A stretch of 40,877 bases of DNA, taken from positions 1-40,877 of the forward strand of contig NZ_JAEPKU010000023.1 of assembly GCF_016652235.1 (NCBI RefSeq), in the 5' to 3' direction. A program made the translations under genes and the position numbers. The notes below the pieces were generated by a model. The model ran no database searches and was not told the DNA's origin. It saw nothing but the letters and a program-made list of their open reading frames with translations. The DNA comes from Dysgonomonas sp. Marseille-P4677. GTDB lineage: Bacteria > Bacteroidota > Bacteroidia > Bacteroidales > Dysgonomonadaceae. Below, piece after piece: positions 1 through 8,921 of this stretch (the stretch's first letter is position 1; every line of letters starts with the position of its first letter).

Positions 1-24
1 CATAAAATACTATGTCTTCTCTTT

Positions 25-885
25 TTATGAAAATAAGACAGTTTTATTCTTATAGACTAACACTCTACGGGTAAGATGATATTCTATAGCATGAGATAAT
101 ACGATCTTTTCCAAGTCCTGCCCTTTTCTCACTAAATTTTCTATACTATCACGATGCGTTATCCGGGTAATATCTTGCTCGATAATAGGCCCTGCATCAA
201 GCTCTGCTGTTACGTAATGGCTGGTTGCTCCAATAATCTTCACCCCTCGTTCATAAGCGGCATGATATGGCTTCGCTCCCACAAAAGCGGGCAAAAACGA
301 ATGATGTATATTAATTATTCTATTGGGATATGATTCTATAAATTCATCTGTTAGAATTTGCATATAGCGGGCCAGAACTATAAAATCTATATTGTTTTCT
401 TTCAGGAGAGCAATTTGTTTAGTTTCAATCTCTTCCTTATTATCCTTATTCAGTTTCAACACATGATAGTCAATTCCAAATTTTTCGGCAACCCACCTTA
501 AATCTTCATGGTTACTAATAATCAGAGGAATCTCAACCTTCCATTCACCCGCTGTGTAACGCGCCAATATATCGAATAAACAATGTGACATTTTAGACAC
601 AAAAACGGCCATACGTGGTGTATAGTCGTTAAAATAAAGTCGAAAAGTCATCCCATATTTATTTGCATACATTGTCTGAAAGTAGTCTGCTATTTTTTCT
701 CTTGGGATAATAAAATTAGTCAGATCCCACTCGACACGCATAAAAAAAGTATTCTCCTGCTTATCTACATGTTGCTCAAGATTAATTATATTACCACCAT
801 TCACATTTATAAAATCAGTAACAGCCGCCACCAAACCAGGGCGATCTGGAGACGATATGAGGATAATTGCGTGAGCGTTATTCAT
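25..885 (-). CDS. purU: Formyltetrahydrofolate deformylase PurU
   Basis: Hydrolyses 10-formyltetrahydrofolate to formate and tetrahydrofolate, supplying formate for PurT-type purine synthesis and balancing the one-carbon pool in the cytoplasm. The 286-residue protein has an N-terminal ACT regulatory domain (about 5-85, opening with SSPDRPGLVA) and a formyltransferase-fold domain (about 90-286). The catalytic triad of that fold is visible: Asn192 and His194 in NIHHSFLP, and Asp230 in ELDAGPI. Length is normal for PurU, and the ACT domain separates it from the shorter PurN. The ATG start sits 11 nt after the stop of the small unknown gene upstream, so it is probably the last gene of a parE-unknown-purU operon. 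The stop lies 25 nt from the window edge, so its terminator cannot be seen. Confidence 0.95.
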   Translation of the reverse strand: MNNAHAIILISSPDRPGLVAAVTDFINVNGGNIINLEQHVDKQENTFFMRVEWDLTNFIIPREKIADYFQTMYANKYGMTFRLYFNDYTPRMAVFVSKMSHCLFDILARYTAGEWKVEIPLIISNHEDLRWVAEKFGIDYHVLKLNKDNKEEIETKQIALLKENNIDFIVLARYMQILTDEFIESYPNRIINIHHSFLPAFVGAKPYHAAYERGVKIIGATSHYVTAELDAGPIIEQDITRITHRDSIENLVRKGQDLEKIVLSHAIEYHLTRRVLVYKNKTVLFS

Positions 886-896
886 TGTTATATTTG

Positions 897-1373
897 TTAA
901 TCTCCCGGAGACTGTTCCGGAAATATCTTTACTTTGGTTATTTTATTTTCTTTAAAGAACACACCAATTCCAGCCCCATAATTGACTTTCGGGAAATCTG
1001 CATCAGCAAATCGAATTAACCATGTCTTATCGGGAAAGAAAATAATATTAGGAAATTCAACGGGAAAATCAGACAATGATAATTCCTGATATTTACCAAT
1101 TTCATCATCAGTTATACCAAAACTAAAAGGATCAACCTCCAGTTCGGCTTTTATAGATGCAGTAGCTTCTAATAAGTATTTATCTATATTACTTATGATT
1201 GATTCTATAAATAGGAGGTCAAACTGATTCAGATCATCTTTTCGAATAGTATCTCGAGATACTAGTTCGACCCGAATAGGCTCCGCATATGTTATTGTAG
1301 TCTTTAGTTCATCTTCTCGAATCCAATACCAAACACCTGTAGGGATACCTTCTTTTACTTCTTTCCAACCCAT
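897..1373 (-). CDS. Unknown 158-residue cytoplasmic protein in the parE-purU operon
   Basis: I do not recognise a family. The frame stays open 7 codons further up to a TTG that overlaps the end of parE, but ATG at 1373 is the better start: the bases AAGAGGAT about 10 nt upstream make a good Shine-Dalgarno, and the gene then begins 7 nt after the parE stop. The protein starts MGWKEVKEGIPTG, has no signal peptide or membrane segment, is acidic, and carries aromatic/glycine patches (GVWYWIRED; VNYGAGIGVFF) resembling a small alpha/beta domain. Its position suggests translation coupled to parE, but says little about function. It is clearly coding: an intact frame fills the gap between two conserved genes with short spacers on both sides. 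Confidence 0.75.
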   Translation of the reverse strand: MGWKEVKEGIPTGVWYWIREDELKTTITYAEPIRVELVSRDTIRKDDLNQFDLLFIESIISNIDKYLLEATASIKAELEVDPFSFGITDDEIGKYQELSLSDFPVEFPNIIFFPDKTWLIRFADADFPKVNYGAGIGVFFKENKITKVKIFPEQSPGD

Positions 1374-1380
1374 TATAAAC

Positions 1381-3231
1381 CTAATCCTCTTCAACTACAA
1401 GATTATCAATAATAAACTCTTGTCTTTCAGGTGTATTTTTCCCCATATAAAAATTGAGCATATTATTGACAAGGTCTTCTTTTTTCATCGTTACACGATC
1501 CAAGCGTATATCTTTACCAATAAAATGGACAAACTCATCCGGTGAAATTTCTCCCAACCCTTTAAATCGGGTTATCTCAGGATTTGCTCCCAGTTTACTA
1601 ATCGCATCCAATCGCTCTTCTTCTGTATAACAATAAATAGTTTCTTTCTTATTACGAACACGGAAAAGTGGGGTTTGTAATATATATACATGATTCTTCT
1701 TTATCAGATCGGGAAAGAACTGAAGGAAGAAAGTAAGTATTAACAAACGAATGTGCATACCATCGGTATCGGCATCAGTTGCTACTATTATTTTATTATA
1801 ACGTAGTCCATCTAATCCATCTTCTATATTCAATGCAGCCTGTAGAAGATTGAATTCTTCATTTTCGTATACAATTTTCTTGGTCAAACCAAAACTATTC
1901 AAAGGTTTACCCCGAAGACTAAACACTGCCTGTAAGTTAGGATTACGACTTTTTGTAATAGATCCACTAGCAGAATCCCCTTCTGTGATAAAAATACAGG
2001 TTTCATCCAGATTATCTCCTTTTGTATCATTGTAGTGAATCCGGCAATCACGTAATTTCTTATTATGCAGGTTCGCTTTTTTTGCACGCTCACGGGCTAA
2101 TTTTGTCACTCCTGCAATAGCTTTACGTTCTTTCTCCGACTCTAAAATCTTTTTAAGTAAAGCTTCCGATGTCTCTGCATTTTTATGCAAAAAATTGTCC
2201 AGCTCTTTCTTAAGAAAATCTCCTATAAACTTTTGTACAGAAGGACCTTTTGGTCCCATATCTTTTGATCCCAGTTTTGTTTTTGTCTGGGATTCGAAAA
2301 CAGGTTCTTCAACCTTTATACTTATAGCAGCTACTATTCCACTACGAATATCGGCATAGTCAAAATTCTTATTATAAAATTCCTTTACCACACGTGATAA
2401 AGATTCCCTGAAGGCAGATTGATGTGTTCCTCCCTGCGTTGTATGCTGTCCGTTGACGAAAGAATAATATTCTTCCCCATACTGATCGGTGTGAGTAATA
2501 ACCACTTCGATATCTTCATCTTTCAGATGAATGATCGGATAAAGTGGTTCGGAAGTCATATTCTCATTTAAAAGGTCTACCAGACCATTTTTTGAATAAA
2601 ACTTTTTACCATTATATATTATTGTCAAACCTGTATTGAGGAATACATAGTTCTTCAGGAGACTCTCTACATAATTATCTCTAAAGTTATAGTTAGTAAA
2701 GATTGTATTATCTGGTATAAATTCGATAAGAGTTCCGTTTTCTTCACCTGATGATTGAATCTTATCTTCTTTAGTTACGATAGCCTTGCTATATTCGACC
2801 GACATAGTTTGTCCTTCACGAAAACTTTGTATATGAAAGAACGATGAAAGCGCATTTACGGCTTTAATACCGACACCATTCAATCCTACTGATTTTTTAA
2901 ATGCTTTAGAATCGTACTTTGCACCTGTGTTCATTTTTGAAGACACATCTTTCACTTTCCCTAGGGGGACTCCACGTCCGTGGTCACGTACTTTTACTAC
3001 ACCCTCTTCGATAGTAACATCTATCGTTTTACCAAACCCCATCATATATTCATCGATAGAGTTATCCAGTACCTCTTTCAAAAGTACATAAATACCATCA
3101 TCGGCTGATGTTCCATCACCCAATTTACCGATATACATACCCGGACGGCGACGAATATGTTCCTGCCAATCGAGGGTTTTTATATCATCATCGGAATAAT
3201 TTACTTCTGGTAGCTTGATCTCTTCTTCCAT
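1381..3231 (-). CDS. parE: DNA topoisomerase IV subunit B (ParE)
   Basis: ATPase subunit of a type IIA topoisomerase; with ParC it unlinks daughter chromosomes. The 616 residues contain a GHKL ATPase domain: Glu53 and Asn57 in EVLDNSID, Asp83 in DHGRG, and the lid [10 protein letters not shown] at 116-125. A transducer domain carries the QTK loop (Gln315-Lys317). The Toprim domain has Glu417 in ITEGDSASG and the Asp486/488/490 triplet in ATDADTDG. The length of about 616 and the lack of the GyrB-specific insert favour ParE over GyrB (usually about 650 in Bacteroidota), although motifs alone cannot fully separate them. The ATG start is in the gap after the acetyltransferase gene. It heads the operon with the small unknown gene and purU. 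Confidence 0.93.
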   Translation of the reverse strand: MEEEIKLPEVNYSDDDIKTLDWQEHIRRRPGMYIGKLGDGTSADDGIYVLLKEVLDNSIDEYMMGFGKTIDVTIEEGVVKVRDHGRGVPLGKVKDVSSKMNTGAKYDSKAFKKSVGLNGVGIKAVNALSSFFHIQSFREGQTMSVEYSKAIVTKEDKIQSSGEENGTLIEFIPDNTIFTNYNFRDNYVESLLKNYVFLNTGLTIIYNGKKFYSKNGLVDLLNENMTSEPLYPIIHLKDEDIEVVITHTDQYGEEYYSFVNGQHTTQGGTHQSAFRESLSRVVKEFYNKNFDYADIRSGIVAAISIKVEEPVFESQTKTKLGSKDMGPKGPSVQKFIGDFLKKELDNFLHKNAETSEALLKKILESEKERKAIAGVTKLARERAKKANLHNKKLRDCRIHYNDTKGDNLDETCIFITEGDSASGSITKSRNPNLQAVFSLRGKPLNSFGLTKKIVYENEEFNLLQAALNIEDGLDGLRYNKIIVATDADTDGMHIRLLILTFFLQFFPDLIKKNHVYILQTPLFRVRNKKETIYCYTEEERLDAISKLGANPEITRFKGLGEISPDEFVHFIGKDIRLDRVTMKKEDLVNNMLNFYMGKNTPERQEFIIDNLVVEED

Positions 3232-3319
3232 AAACGTCTAAAATCTCTTTTAATAAAAATGCATTGTAAAATTATAAAAAATTCTTCGGAAGAAAAAGTC
3301 CTCAACTTAGCGTGTCTTT

Positions 3320-4459
3320 TTATCGAAGCTGTTTTATATATGCTCTACGCTTCTTATGATTTTCGGCATTAAAACCATCCCATAATGAAGCGACTTTATT
3401 ATTCATTTCCAATTCAGGGTTAGATTCTGCAAACTGAAATCCACATTTATAAGCCGATGGAATAAAATCATTAAATATGATTGCATTTACACCTTTCCCC
3501 TGATATTCAGGTGCTATACCTATCAGAAGAAGATCTATAACAGGATTTTTCTTGCTTTTCAAATCCTTAAGTAAAGGAAGCCATCCAAATGGGAACAATT
3601 TACCTCGCGATTTGATCAATCCACGTGATAAACTGGGCATTCCGATTCCAAAACCTATAACTTCATCTGTTTCTTCTTTTATAATGATGGATACAATATC
3701 CCAACGTAAAAGAGGAACATACATCTTGACATAATGATCGATTTGCCTTTGTGTCAAAGGCGCAAAGCCATAAAGTGGTTTATAAGCTTCATTCATCAGT
3801 TTGAATAAGCGAGCTACATACGGGCTGATTTGCTTCAAACTTTTGAATTTCAAAACCTTTAATCCATAACGTGTCGCTATCATGTTGGCAATACGCTGAT
3901 GTCTTTCGGGCACTGCGCTAGGCACAGGAATCCTATATTCATTCCAATCAGCTTCTTTTTCAAAACCCAGGCGCTCAATTTGAGTTACGTAATATGGATA
4001 ACTATATTTAGTCGCCATTGTACTTACCTGATCAAAACCATGTATAAGCAATCCTTCCGGGTCAAGATCGGTAAATCCCATAGGCCCTACTATGGCATCC
4101 ATTCCTTTCTCTTTTACCCATTTTATAGCTGCAGCGAATAAAGAATCGACAACCTCATTGTCGTCTATAAAATCGACAAAGCTAAAACGAGCATGCTTCT
4201 CGTTCCAAACTTCATTAGCTTTACGATTTATTATAGCAGCTATTCGACCTACGATCTTATCATCTTTGTAGGCTAAAAACATTTGCATTTCACAAAAGTC
4301 AAATGCCGGATTCTTCTTTGTGTCCAATGTATCCATCTCATCCAGAATAAGGGATGGTACATAATAAGGACAATCTTGATATAACTTAATAGGGAATTTG
4401 ACAAAAGCTTTTTTCAGAGCTTTATCATTTTCATCAACTTCTTTTATTAATACAGACAT
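3320..4459 (-). CDS. GNAT-like acyltransferase, YghO-type
   Basis: Predicted acyl-CoA-dependent acyltransferase of unknown substrate, cytoplasmic, 379 residues. The C-terminal half carries the GNAT acetyl-CoA-binding motif A (IAPEYQGKGVNAII, about 320-333), where the Q-x-x-G-x-G-type loop binds the pantetheine. The N-terminal half has a second degenerate GNAT-like fold ending in GPMGFTDLDPEGLL. The length and this doubled layout resemble the E. coli YghO family, whose function is unsettled. ATG at 4459 is the only sensible start. It lies alone between parE and the cyclo-ligase gene, 88 nt from parE, and upstream there is a perfect 16-bp palindrome (4510-4525) that could be an operator. Confidence 0.8.
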   Translation of the reverse strand: MSVLIKEVDENDKALKKAFVKFPIKLYQDCPYYVPSLILDEMDTLDTKKNPAFDFCEMQMFLAYKDDKIVGRIAAIINRKANEVWNEKHARFSFVDFIDDNEVVDSLFAAAIKWVKEKGMDAIVGPMGFTDLDPEGLLIHGFDQVSTMATKYSYPYYVTQIERLGFEKEADWNEYRIPVPSAVPERHQRIANMIATRYGLKVLKFKSLKQISPYVARLFKLMNEAYKPLYGFAPLTQRQIDHYVKMYVPLLRWDIVSIIIKEETDEVIGFGIGMPSLSRGLIKSRGKLFPFGWLPLLKDLKSKKNPVIDLLLIGIAPEYQGKGVNAIIFNDFIPSAYKCGFQFAESNPELEMNNKVASLWDGFNAENHKKRRAYIKQLR

Positions 4460-4509
4460 ACTCTTATACAGGTGTTTCTATTTTGGGCGTAAAGATAATA
4501 TTTTTAGTT

Positions 4510-4525
4510 ATAACTTATAAGTTAT
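4510..4525. repeat. Perfect 16-bp palindrome upstream of the acetyltransferase gene
   Basis: ATAACTTATAAGTTAT reads identically on both strands. On the minus strand it lies just upstream of a near-match to the Bacteroidota -7 box (TATCTTTA, 4490-4497), at about where the -33 element should be. It could be a dimeric repressor site, but in AT-rich DNA chance palindromes are not rare. Confidence 0.4.
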
Positions 4526-4570
4526 TAAATACAGGCGGGATCTTGTTTTTATAAATTTTAGAACAATTTA

Positions 4571-5167
4571 TTACCATATCAGTTCATTTTCCGACACAAT
4601 ATAATCCATCTTTACATCGTTAGCTTCTACCGGAATCTTATCTAATAATTGAAAATCGAAACATATCCCTAGCTTAGGTGCTTTCAGTTTTGTAAGAAAA
4701 CGATCATAGTATCCTTTTCCTCTTCCTAAGCGATTCATATATCTATCGAAAGCAACACCGGGAATAATAATTAAGTCAACTAGCCTATAATCGGTAAAAT
4801 TATCCCCTATCGGCTCCATAATCCCAAAAGATGATTGCAAAAAGCCTGTAGTCTCAGCATAAGGTCTAAAAACAAGATTATCAGACTCGACTACCGGAAG
4901 GTAAAAATTCTTCTCAGAAGACCATTTGCTGATAAATTCAAGAGTTTGCACCTCGTCATCAAAATTATTATAAATAAAAACATTCTTTGCATCCTGAAAT
5001 ACCCCAGTCAATTCTAATACTGACAAAACTTCATTCGATCGATTATATAACTCGTTCGAACTATAACCTTTTTTGATAGAAGATATTTCTTTCCGTAACT
5101 TACTCTTTTCCTGTTGTATGTTATTCATTATTTTTGATATTGAGGTTAAAAACACCCCTTTACTCAT
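4571..5167 (-). CDS. 5-formyltetrahydrofolate cyclo-ligase
   Basis: ATP-dependent conversion of 5-formyl-THF to 5,10-methenyl-THF, returning stored folate to the one-carbon pool (MTHFS/YgfA/Fau family). The signature is intact: PGVAFDRYMNRLGRGKGYYD at about 136-155, the loop that binds ATP and folate, and an N-terminal basic helix (KSKLRKEISS). The frame opens at ATG 5167, but the family-like sequence begins at Met14 (ATG at 5128, MNNIQQEKSKLRKEI), so the true protein may be 185 residues. A -7-like box TATTTTTG (5192-5199, minus) lies upstream of both starts. In many Bacteroidales, from memory, this gene follows the dCMP deaminase/CtpA pair; here a plus-strand glycosyltransferase gene separates them. 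Confidence 0.92.
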   Translation of the reverse strand: MSKGVFLTSISKIMNNIQQEKSKLRKEISSIKKGYSSNELYNRSNEVLSVLELTGVFQDAKNVFIYNNFDDEVQTLEFISKWSSEKNFYLPVVESDNLVFRPYAETTGFLQSSFGIMEPIGDNFTDYRLVDLIIIPGVAFDRYMNRLGRGKGYYDRFLTKLKAPKLGICFDFQLLDKIPVEANDVKMDYIVSENELIW

Positions 5168-5191
5168 TTAAACGTAAATAGAAATAATTGA

Positions 5192-5199
5192 CAAAAATA
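5192..5199 (-). promoter_or_regulatory. -7 box for the cyclo-ligase gene
   Basis: TATTTTTG on the minus strand fits TAnnTTTG exactly; no good TTTG is seen at the right distance upstream. It is 24 nt before the first ATG of the cyclo-ligase gene. It forms a divergent pair with the plus-strand box at 5222-5229. Confidence 0.4.
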
Positions 5200-5221
5200 C
5201 ACTAGTTAGACAATATTATCC

Positions 5222-5229
5222 TATTTTTG
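5222..5229 (+). promoter_or_regulatory. -7 box for the GT87-like gene
   Basis: TATTTTTG on the plus strand fits TAnnTTTG exactly, 47 nt before the ATG of the glycosyltransferase gene. Its expected -33 region falls on the -7 box of the opposing promoter, so the two promoters would overlap. Confidence 0.4.
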
Positions 5230-5276
5230 AAGCTTAAAATAAAAAGGCTTAAAACAATTTTAAGAAAACTACCCCT

Positions 5277-6467
5277 ATGACTACCTTTTCTAGATTCTTT
5301 CAGAAACCTATTTTTTACGACAAACGACTTATTTTTACTCTATGGATAGGAGCTGCACTATTTGCAGGAATAAGTCATATAAGCAAAGACAATAATTATC
5401 AAATATTCAAACATGTATTCTATAACACAATAGAACAGATAAATCTTTATGCCGAATACCCTGAAAAATATTGGGATACAAATCATTACGGGCCTTTCTT
5501 CAGTATCATCATAGCACCATTTGCCTTGCTACCTGATTATCTGGGCATTCCCTTATGGGAGATGTTTATAGCTGCGACCTTATTGTTAGCAATATATAAA
5601 CTACCAATTCAGTGGAAAGGAAAAGTTATTATCTACTGGATAGTAATACATGAGTTATACGTAAATGCAACCAATAGCCAGACAAATACACTGATTGCAG
5701 CTCTAATTATAGGCACATTTATTTGTATCCGTTCAGAGAAAGACTTTTGGGCTGCATGTTTTATTATGCTAGGCCTATTTATAAAACTCTATGGTATAGT
5801 TGGTCTAGCCTTCTTTTTCTTTTCCAAAAAGAAAATAAAATTCATAGGCTATCTACTCCTGTGGGGTACTATATTTTTTATATTGCCTATGTTGCTATCT
5901 TCGCCTCAATTTATTATACAAAGCTACTTGGACTGGTACGAATCACTCGCCCTCAAGAATGTCTTAAATACAGCCTCTGCATACCAGGATATATCAGCTA
6001 TGGGTATGATAAGGCGAATATCGGGCATATTAGAATTATCTAACATGATAATGCTCATACCGGCGATTATTCTTTTCGCACTACAATATATACAAATTAA
6101 AGCTTATAATAATCCGATCTATCAATTTGGGCTATTGGCGTCTACATTAATGTTTGTAGTTCTATTTAGCAGCGGATCTGAAAATAGCACTTATGTAATA
6201 GCCACATCAGGCCTAGCCTTTTGGTTCATTCTTCAAAATAAACCATATAGTAAATATATAATCATCCTTTTTATCATCACTTTATTTATCACAATTGGAG
6301 CAGGATCTGACATAATGCCGTCATATGTAAGAAAAGAAATAATAAGACCTTATGCACTGAAAGCATTACCATATCTTATAGTTTGGTTAACACTTGTATA
6401 CCAACTTATAACATTTAAAAGAACAACTAAAGAAACTCTCTCTAACAAATATTTAATCGAAGAGTAA
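5277..6467 (+). CDS. GT87-like polytopic membrane glycosyltransferase
   Basis: Predicted GT-C-fold glycosyltransferase of the GT87/DUF2029 type, using a polyprenyl-phosphate sugar donor at the outer face of the inner membrane. The acceptor is unknown. The 396 residues hold about nine to ten hydrophobic helices. The family pattern is visible: a large first loop with YPEKYWDTNHYGP (61-73) leading into IIAPFALLP, and the N-x-Q-x-N motif (Asn133-Ser-Gln135-Thr-Asn137) followed by a leucine/isoleucine-rich helix, then FIKLYGI. It is a single plus-strand gene set between minus-strand genes, with its own -7 box and its own terminator (6471-6499), so it looks like a self-contained insertion. Family assignment rests on motifs and topology only. 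Confidence 0.72.
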   Translation: MTTFSRFFQKPIFYDKRLIFTLWIGAALFAGISHISKDNNYQIFKHVFYNTIEQINLYAEYPEKYWDTNHYGPFFSIIIAPFALLPDYLGIPLWEMFIAATLLLAIYKLPIQWKGKVIIYWIVIHELYVNATNSQTNTLIAALIIGTFICIRSEKDFWAACFIMLGLFIKLYGIVGLAFFFFSKKKIKFIGYLLLWGTIFFILPMLLSSPQFIIQSYLDWYESLALKNVLNTASAYQDISAMGMIRRISGILELSNMIMLIPAIILFALQYIQIKAYNNPIYQFGLLASTLMFVVLFSSGSENSTYVIATSGLAFWFILQNKPYSKYIIILFIITLFITIGAGSDIMPSYVRKEIIRPYALKALPYLIVWLTLVYQLITFKRTTKETLSNKYLIEE

Positions 6468-6470
6468 AAT

Positions 6471-6499
6471 AAAAAAAGCCGCTTTTTTAGCGGCTTTTT
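6471..6499. terminator. Bidirectional intrinsic terminator
   Basis: AAAAAGCCGC (6473-6482) pairs with GCGGCTTTTT (6490-6499) around a 7-nt loop, with U-tract sequence in both directions. It lies between the convergent ends of the GT87-like gene and the CtpA-type protease gene and should stop transcription from both sides. Confidence 0.85.
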
Positions 6500-6521
6500 G
6501 TTATTTAATAATTACAATAAT

Positions 6522-8165
6522 TTATTTATACCTCTCTTCTTTAATAGCGTCAACTGTCGCTTTATTTGCCTTTATCAAATTAAGTGCCTCCTTTAGAATA
6601 GAATCGTCTTTTTGAAATATCGAATAAAATCCCTCTTCTCCATACAAATTCCGTATTATAAATGATGCTATCTGAGTTTGCAGAAGTTTTCTCGACTCTT
6701 GAATAAGATATGGTTGACGGCGTATTCCTTTGCCATAAGCATACTCTACTAAATTATCTACAAGTGGCTGGGTTGCTAAAAACCTTTCTGCTTCCTGCCA
6801 TGTTTTATATTTTTTGAACAACTCTCTATTTTGTTCAGTATAAGAGAATGCATATTCGCGCAAAGCTCCACTATTAGCCACCCGAAGATAATAAGAGTTG
6901 ATGCCTATGGTATCTCGAGGTACAAATACATCAGCAAGAATACCATCATCACCGTATACAGGGCGACCTGAAAGCGTTTGGAATTTAGGAAGATTATCTA
7001 ATTTTATACTATCGCGATTATCAAATTCACCACGATTATATCTATTCACCAAATCCAAATCATAATCTGTGCGATCACCTTTTTTATAAGCTTTCTGTAT
7101 ACATCTTCCTGATGGTGTATGATAACGGGCTATTGTCAATTGCAGGGCCGATCCATCCCTGAATACATGTCTGCTTTGAACTAATCCTTTACCAAAAGAA
7201 CGACGACCTACAATCAGTCCTCTATCATTGTCTTGCATAGCACCCGAAAATATCTCACTTGCAGAAGCACTTCCTTCATCAATTAATACCACCAATTGGT
7301 TTTCTTTGCAAGTTCCGGAACCGTCAGCAAAAACATTTTCCCTCGGATATGCACGACCTTCGGTATAAACAATCATATTTCCACTAGGTAAGAATTCATT
7401 AGTCATCATTATTGCTGCACCCATATAACCGCCTGTATTCCCCTGAAGGTCTACAATAAATGATTCACACCCCTGACTCTTCAATTTTGCAATTGCGGTA
7501 ATAAATTCGTTATATGTAGTACTACCAAACTTGGTAACCTTTATATATCCTACTTTATCATCTATAATATAAGATACCGGTACTGTTTTTACAGGTACAT
7601 CAGCACGTGTAACTTCAAATGAAATCAGATCTTTGCTTGTACCTCTTTTTATATCTAGTTTTACTTTTGTATCTTTTTTACCTCTTAGGTTGCGAAAGAC
7701 TTTTTCTTCATTGAGACCTTTTCCGACAAAAAGACTGTCATTAACATATACCAATCTATCGCCAGGAATTATACCAACTGCCTCTGATGGGCCACCAGGC
7801 ACAATGTTTACAATAACAACCGTATCGCTTTGAAGCATAAACTCGACCCCAATCCCGCTGAAATGACCTTCTAGCTCATCCCCTGTCAATTCCATATTTT
7901 CGGCCGAAATATAAGTTGAATGAGGATCTAGTCCCGCGATAATGGTAGGGATAGCACTTTCCATCAAATCATCTACATTTACGGTATCTACGTATGACTT
8001 ATTAATATAATCAAATATGGTCTCCAATTTATTACTTCCCGAATTACCTATCCAACCTCGAATAGGACTGAATACAGAGAAAACATTTCCAATAAAAATA
8101 CCAGCTGCGATACTCAATGCTATGCATAAAGGCAACCAAACATAAATTCCCTTATTACTTTTCAT
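6522..8165 (-). CDS. CtpA-type C-terminal processing serine protease (S41)
   Basis: Periplasmic, membrane-anchored protease that trims or degrades proteins from their C termini. The 547 residues comprise an N-terminal membrane anchor (about 8-28), a PDZ domain (about 100-185, GIGVEFMLQ then PGGPSEAVGIIPGD), and the S41 catalytic domain. The Ser-Lys dyad is intact: Ser301 in GSASASEIF and Lys326 in SFGKGLVQ, with the 25-residue spacing known from Tsp and D1P. A C-terminal helical extension (about 430-547) is typical of Bacteroidota members. ATG at 8165 lies 20 nt after the stop of the dCMP deaminase gene, so the two are cotranscribed. The minus-strand end uses the bidirectional terminator at 6471-6499. 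Confidence 0.93.
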   Translation of the reverse strand: MKSNKGIYVWLPLCIALSIAAGIFIGNVFSVFSPIRGWIGNSGSNKLETIFDYINKSYVDTVNVDDLMESAIPTIIAGLDPHSTYISAENMELTGDELEGHFSGIGVEFMLQSDTVVIVNIVPGGPSEAVGIIPGDRLVYVNDSLFVGKGLNEEKVFRNLRGKKDTKVKLDIKRGTSKDLISFEVTRADVPVKTVPVSYIIDDKVGYIKVTKFGSTTYNEFITAIAKLKSQGCESFIVDLQGNTGGYMGAAIMMTNEFLPSGNMIVYTEGRAYPRENVFADGSGTCKENQLVVLIDEGSASASEIFSGAMQDNDRGLIVGRRSFGKGLVQSRHVFRDGSALQLTIARYHTPSGRCIQKAYKKGDRTDYDLDLVNRYNRGEFDNRDSIKLDNLPKFQTLSGRPVYGDDGILADVFVPRDTIGINSYYLRVANSGALREYAFSYTEQNRELFKKYKTWQEAERFLATQPLVDNLVEYAYGKGIRRQPYLIQESRKLLQTQIASFIIRNLYGEEGFYSIFQKDDSILKEALNLIKANKATVDAIKEERYK

Positions 8166-8185
8166 TTTATTTCCCGTCTCACTTA

Positions 8186-8626
8186 TTATTCATTATATAT
8201 TACATCAATATCTAAATACACAACCTCAATGCCAGCTCTTTCAAGTAAAGAAGCTCCATCACTCCGCCGATATTTCTGACAGTATACAACCCTCTTTATA
8301 CCCGCTTGTATAATTAGCTTCGCACACTCGATACACGGAGAAGAAGTTACATACATTGTAGCTCCCATACTACTATTGTGCGAACAGGCAACCTTTGTAA
8401 TGGCATTAGCCTCGGCATGTAAAACGTATGGCTTAGTTTCATTGTTTTCGTCTTCACAAATATTTTCAAAACCGGAAGGAGTTCCATTATATCCGTCAGA
8501 TATAATCATTTTATCTTTAACAATAAGAGCTCCCACCTTCCGACGTACACAATAAGAATTTTCGGCCCAAATAACAGCCATTCTCATATAACGCTCATCC
8601 AAGAGTCGTTGTTTATCCTTTTCCAT
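8186..8626 (-). CDS. dCMP deaminase family protein
   Basis: Zinc-dependent deaminase, probably dCMP to dUMP, feeding thymidylate synthesis (ComEB family). The 146 residues show the cytidine/deoxycytidylate deaminase zinc site: His70-Ala-Glu72 in VLHAEANAI and the Cys98-x-x-Cys101 pair in SSPCIECAK. The DGYNGTPSGFENICE stretch is characteristic of dCMP deaminases rather than cytidine deaminases. It is the first gene of an operon with the CtpA-type protease. A -7-like box lies at 8745-8752, implying a leader of about 110 nt. Confidence 0.9.
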   Translation of the reverse strand: MEKDKQRLLDERYMRMAVIWAENSYCVRRKVGALIVKDKMIISDGYNGTPSGFENICEDENNETKPYVLHAEANAITKVACSHNSSMGATMYVTSSPCIECAKLIIQAGIKRVVYCQKYRRSDGASLLERAGIEVVYLDIDVIYNE

Positions 8627-8744
8627 ATGTAATTAAAAAACTAAACCTAATTTATAACCGATAACCCAAACCTAATTGAAACAGACATTTACAGATAAAA
8701 GGAGGAGACAAAAAATAGTCTTCTATCCGTTTCTTTTGGCAGGA

Positions 8745-8752
8745 CAAAGATA
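8745..8752 (-). promoter_or_regulatory. -7 box for the dCMP deaminase operon
   Basis: TATCTTTG on the minus strand matches TAnnTTTG exactly. I see no convincing TTTG at -33. The intergenic region (8627-8921) is shared with the divergent pyrophosphatase promoter and holds no gene. Confidence 0.4.
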
Positions 8753-8847
8753 ATCAAAAGTTAATGATATGTTATTATAAGTCTGTTTTTTATCAAGAAT
8801 ACTCACACCCTTATTTAAGCCAAAATAATCTTTTCTACTCCGCTAGA

Positions 8848-8878
8848 TTTGCGATTCAACGCAATTAGAGTAAATTTG
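8848..8878 (+). promoter_or_regulatory. Promoter of the pyrophosphatase operon
   Basis: TTTG (8848-8851), exactly 19 nt, then TAAATTTG (8871-8878): a full match to the Bacteroidota vegetative promoter. Transcription should begin around 8883-8886, leaving a leader of some 36-39 nt before ATG 8922. Confidence 0.75.
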
Positions 8879-8921
8879 CAGACAGAATCATTAATACAAA
8901 CTGATAAAAAAGAATCGACAT

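Noticed and set aside
1374-1394. TTG start for the small unknown gene, overlapping parE
   Set aside because: The downstream ATG at 1373 has a better-placed Shine-Dalgarno that itself lies in this stretch.
3276-3294. Terminator after the acetyltransferase gene
   Set aside because: The minus-strand hairpin TTCTT-CCG-AAGAA followed by six T has only a 5-bp AT-rich stem; too weak to list.
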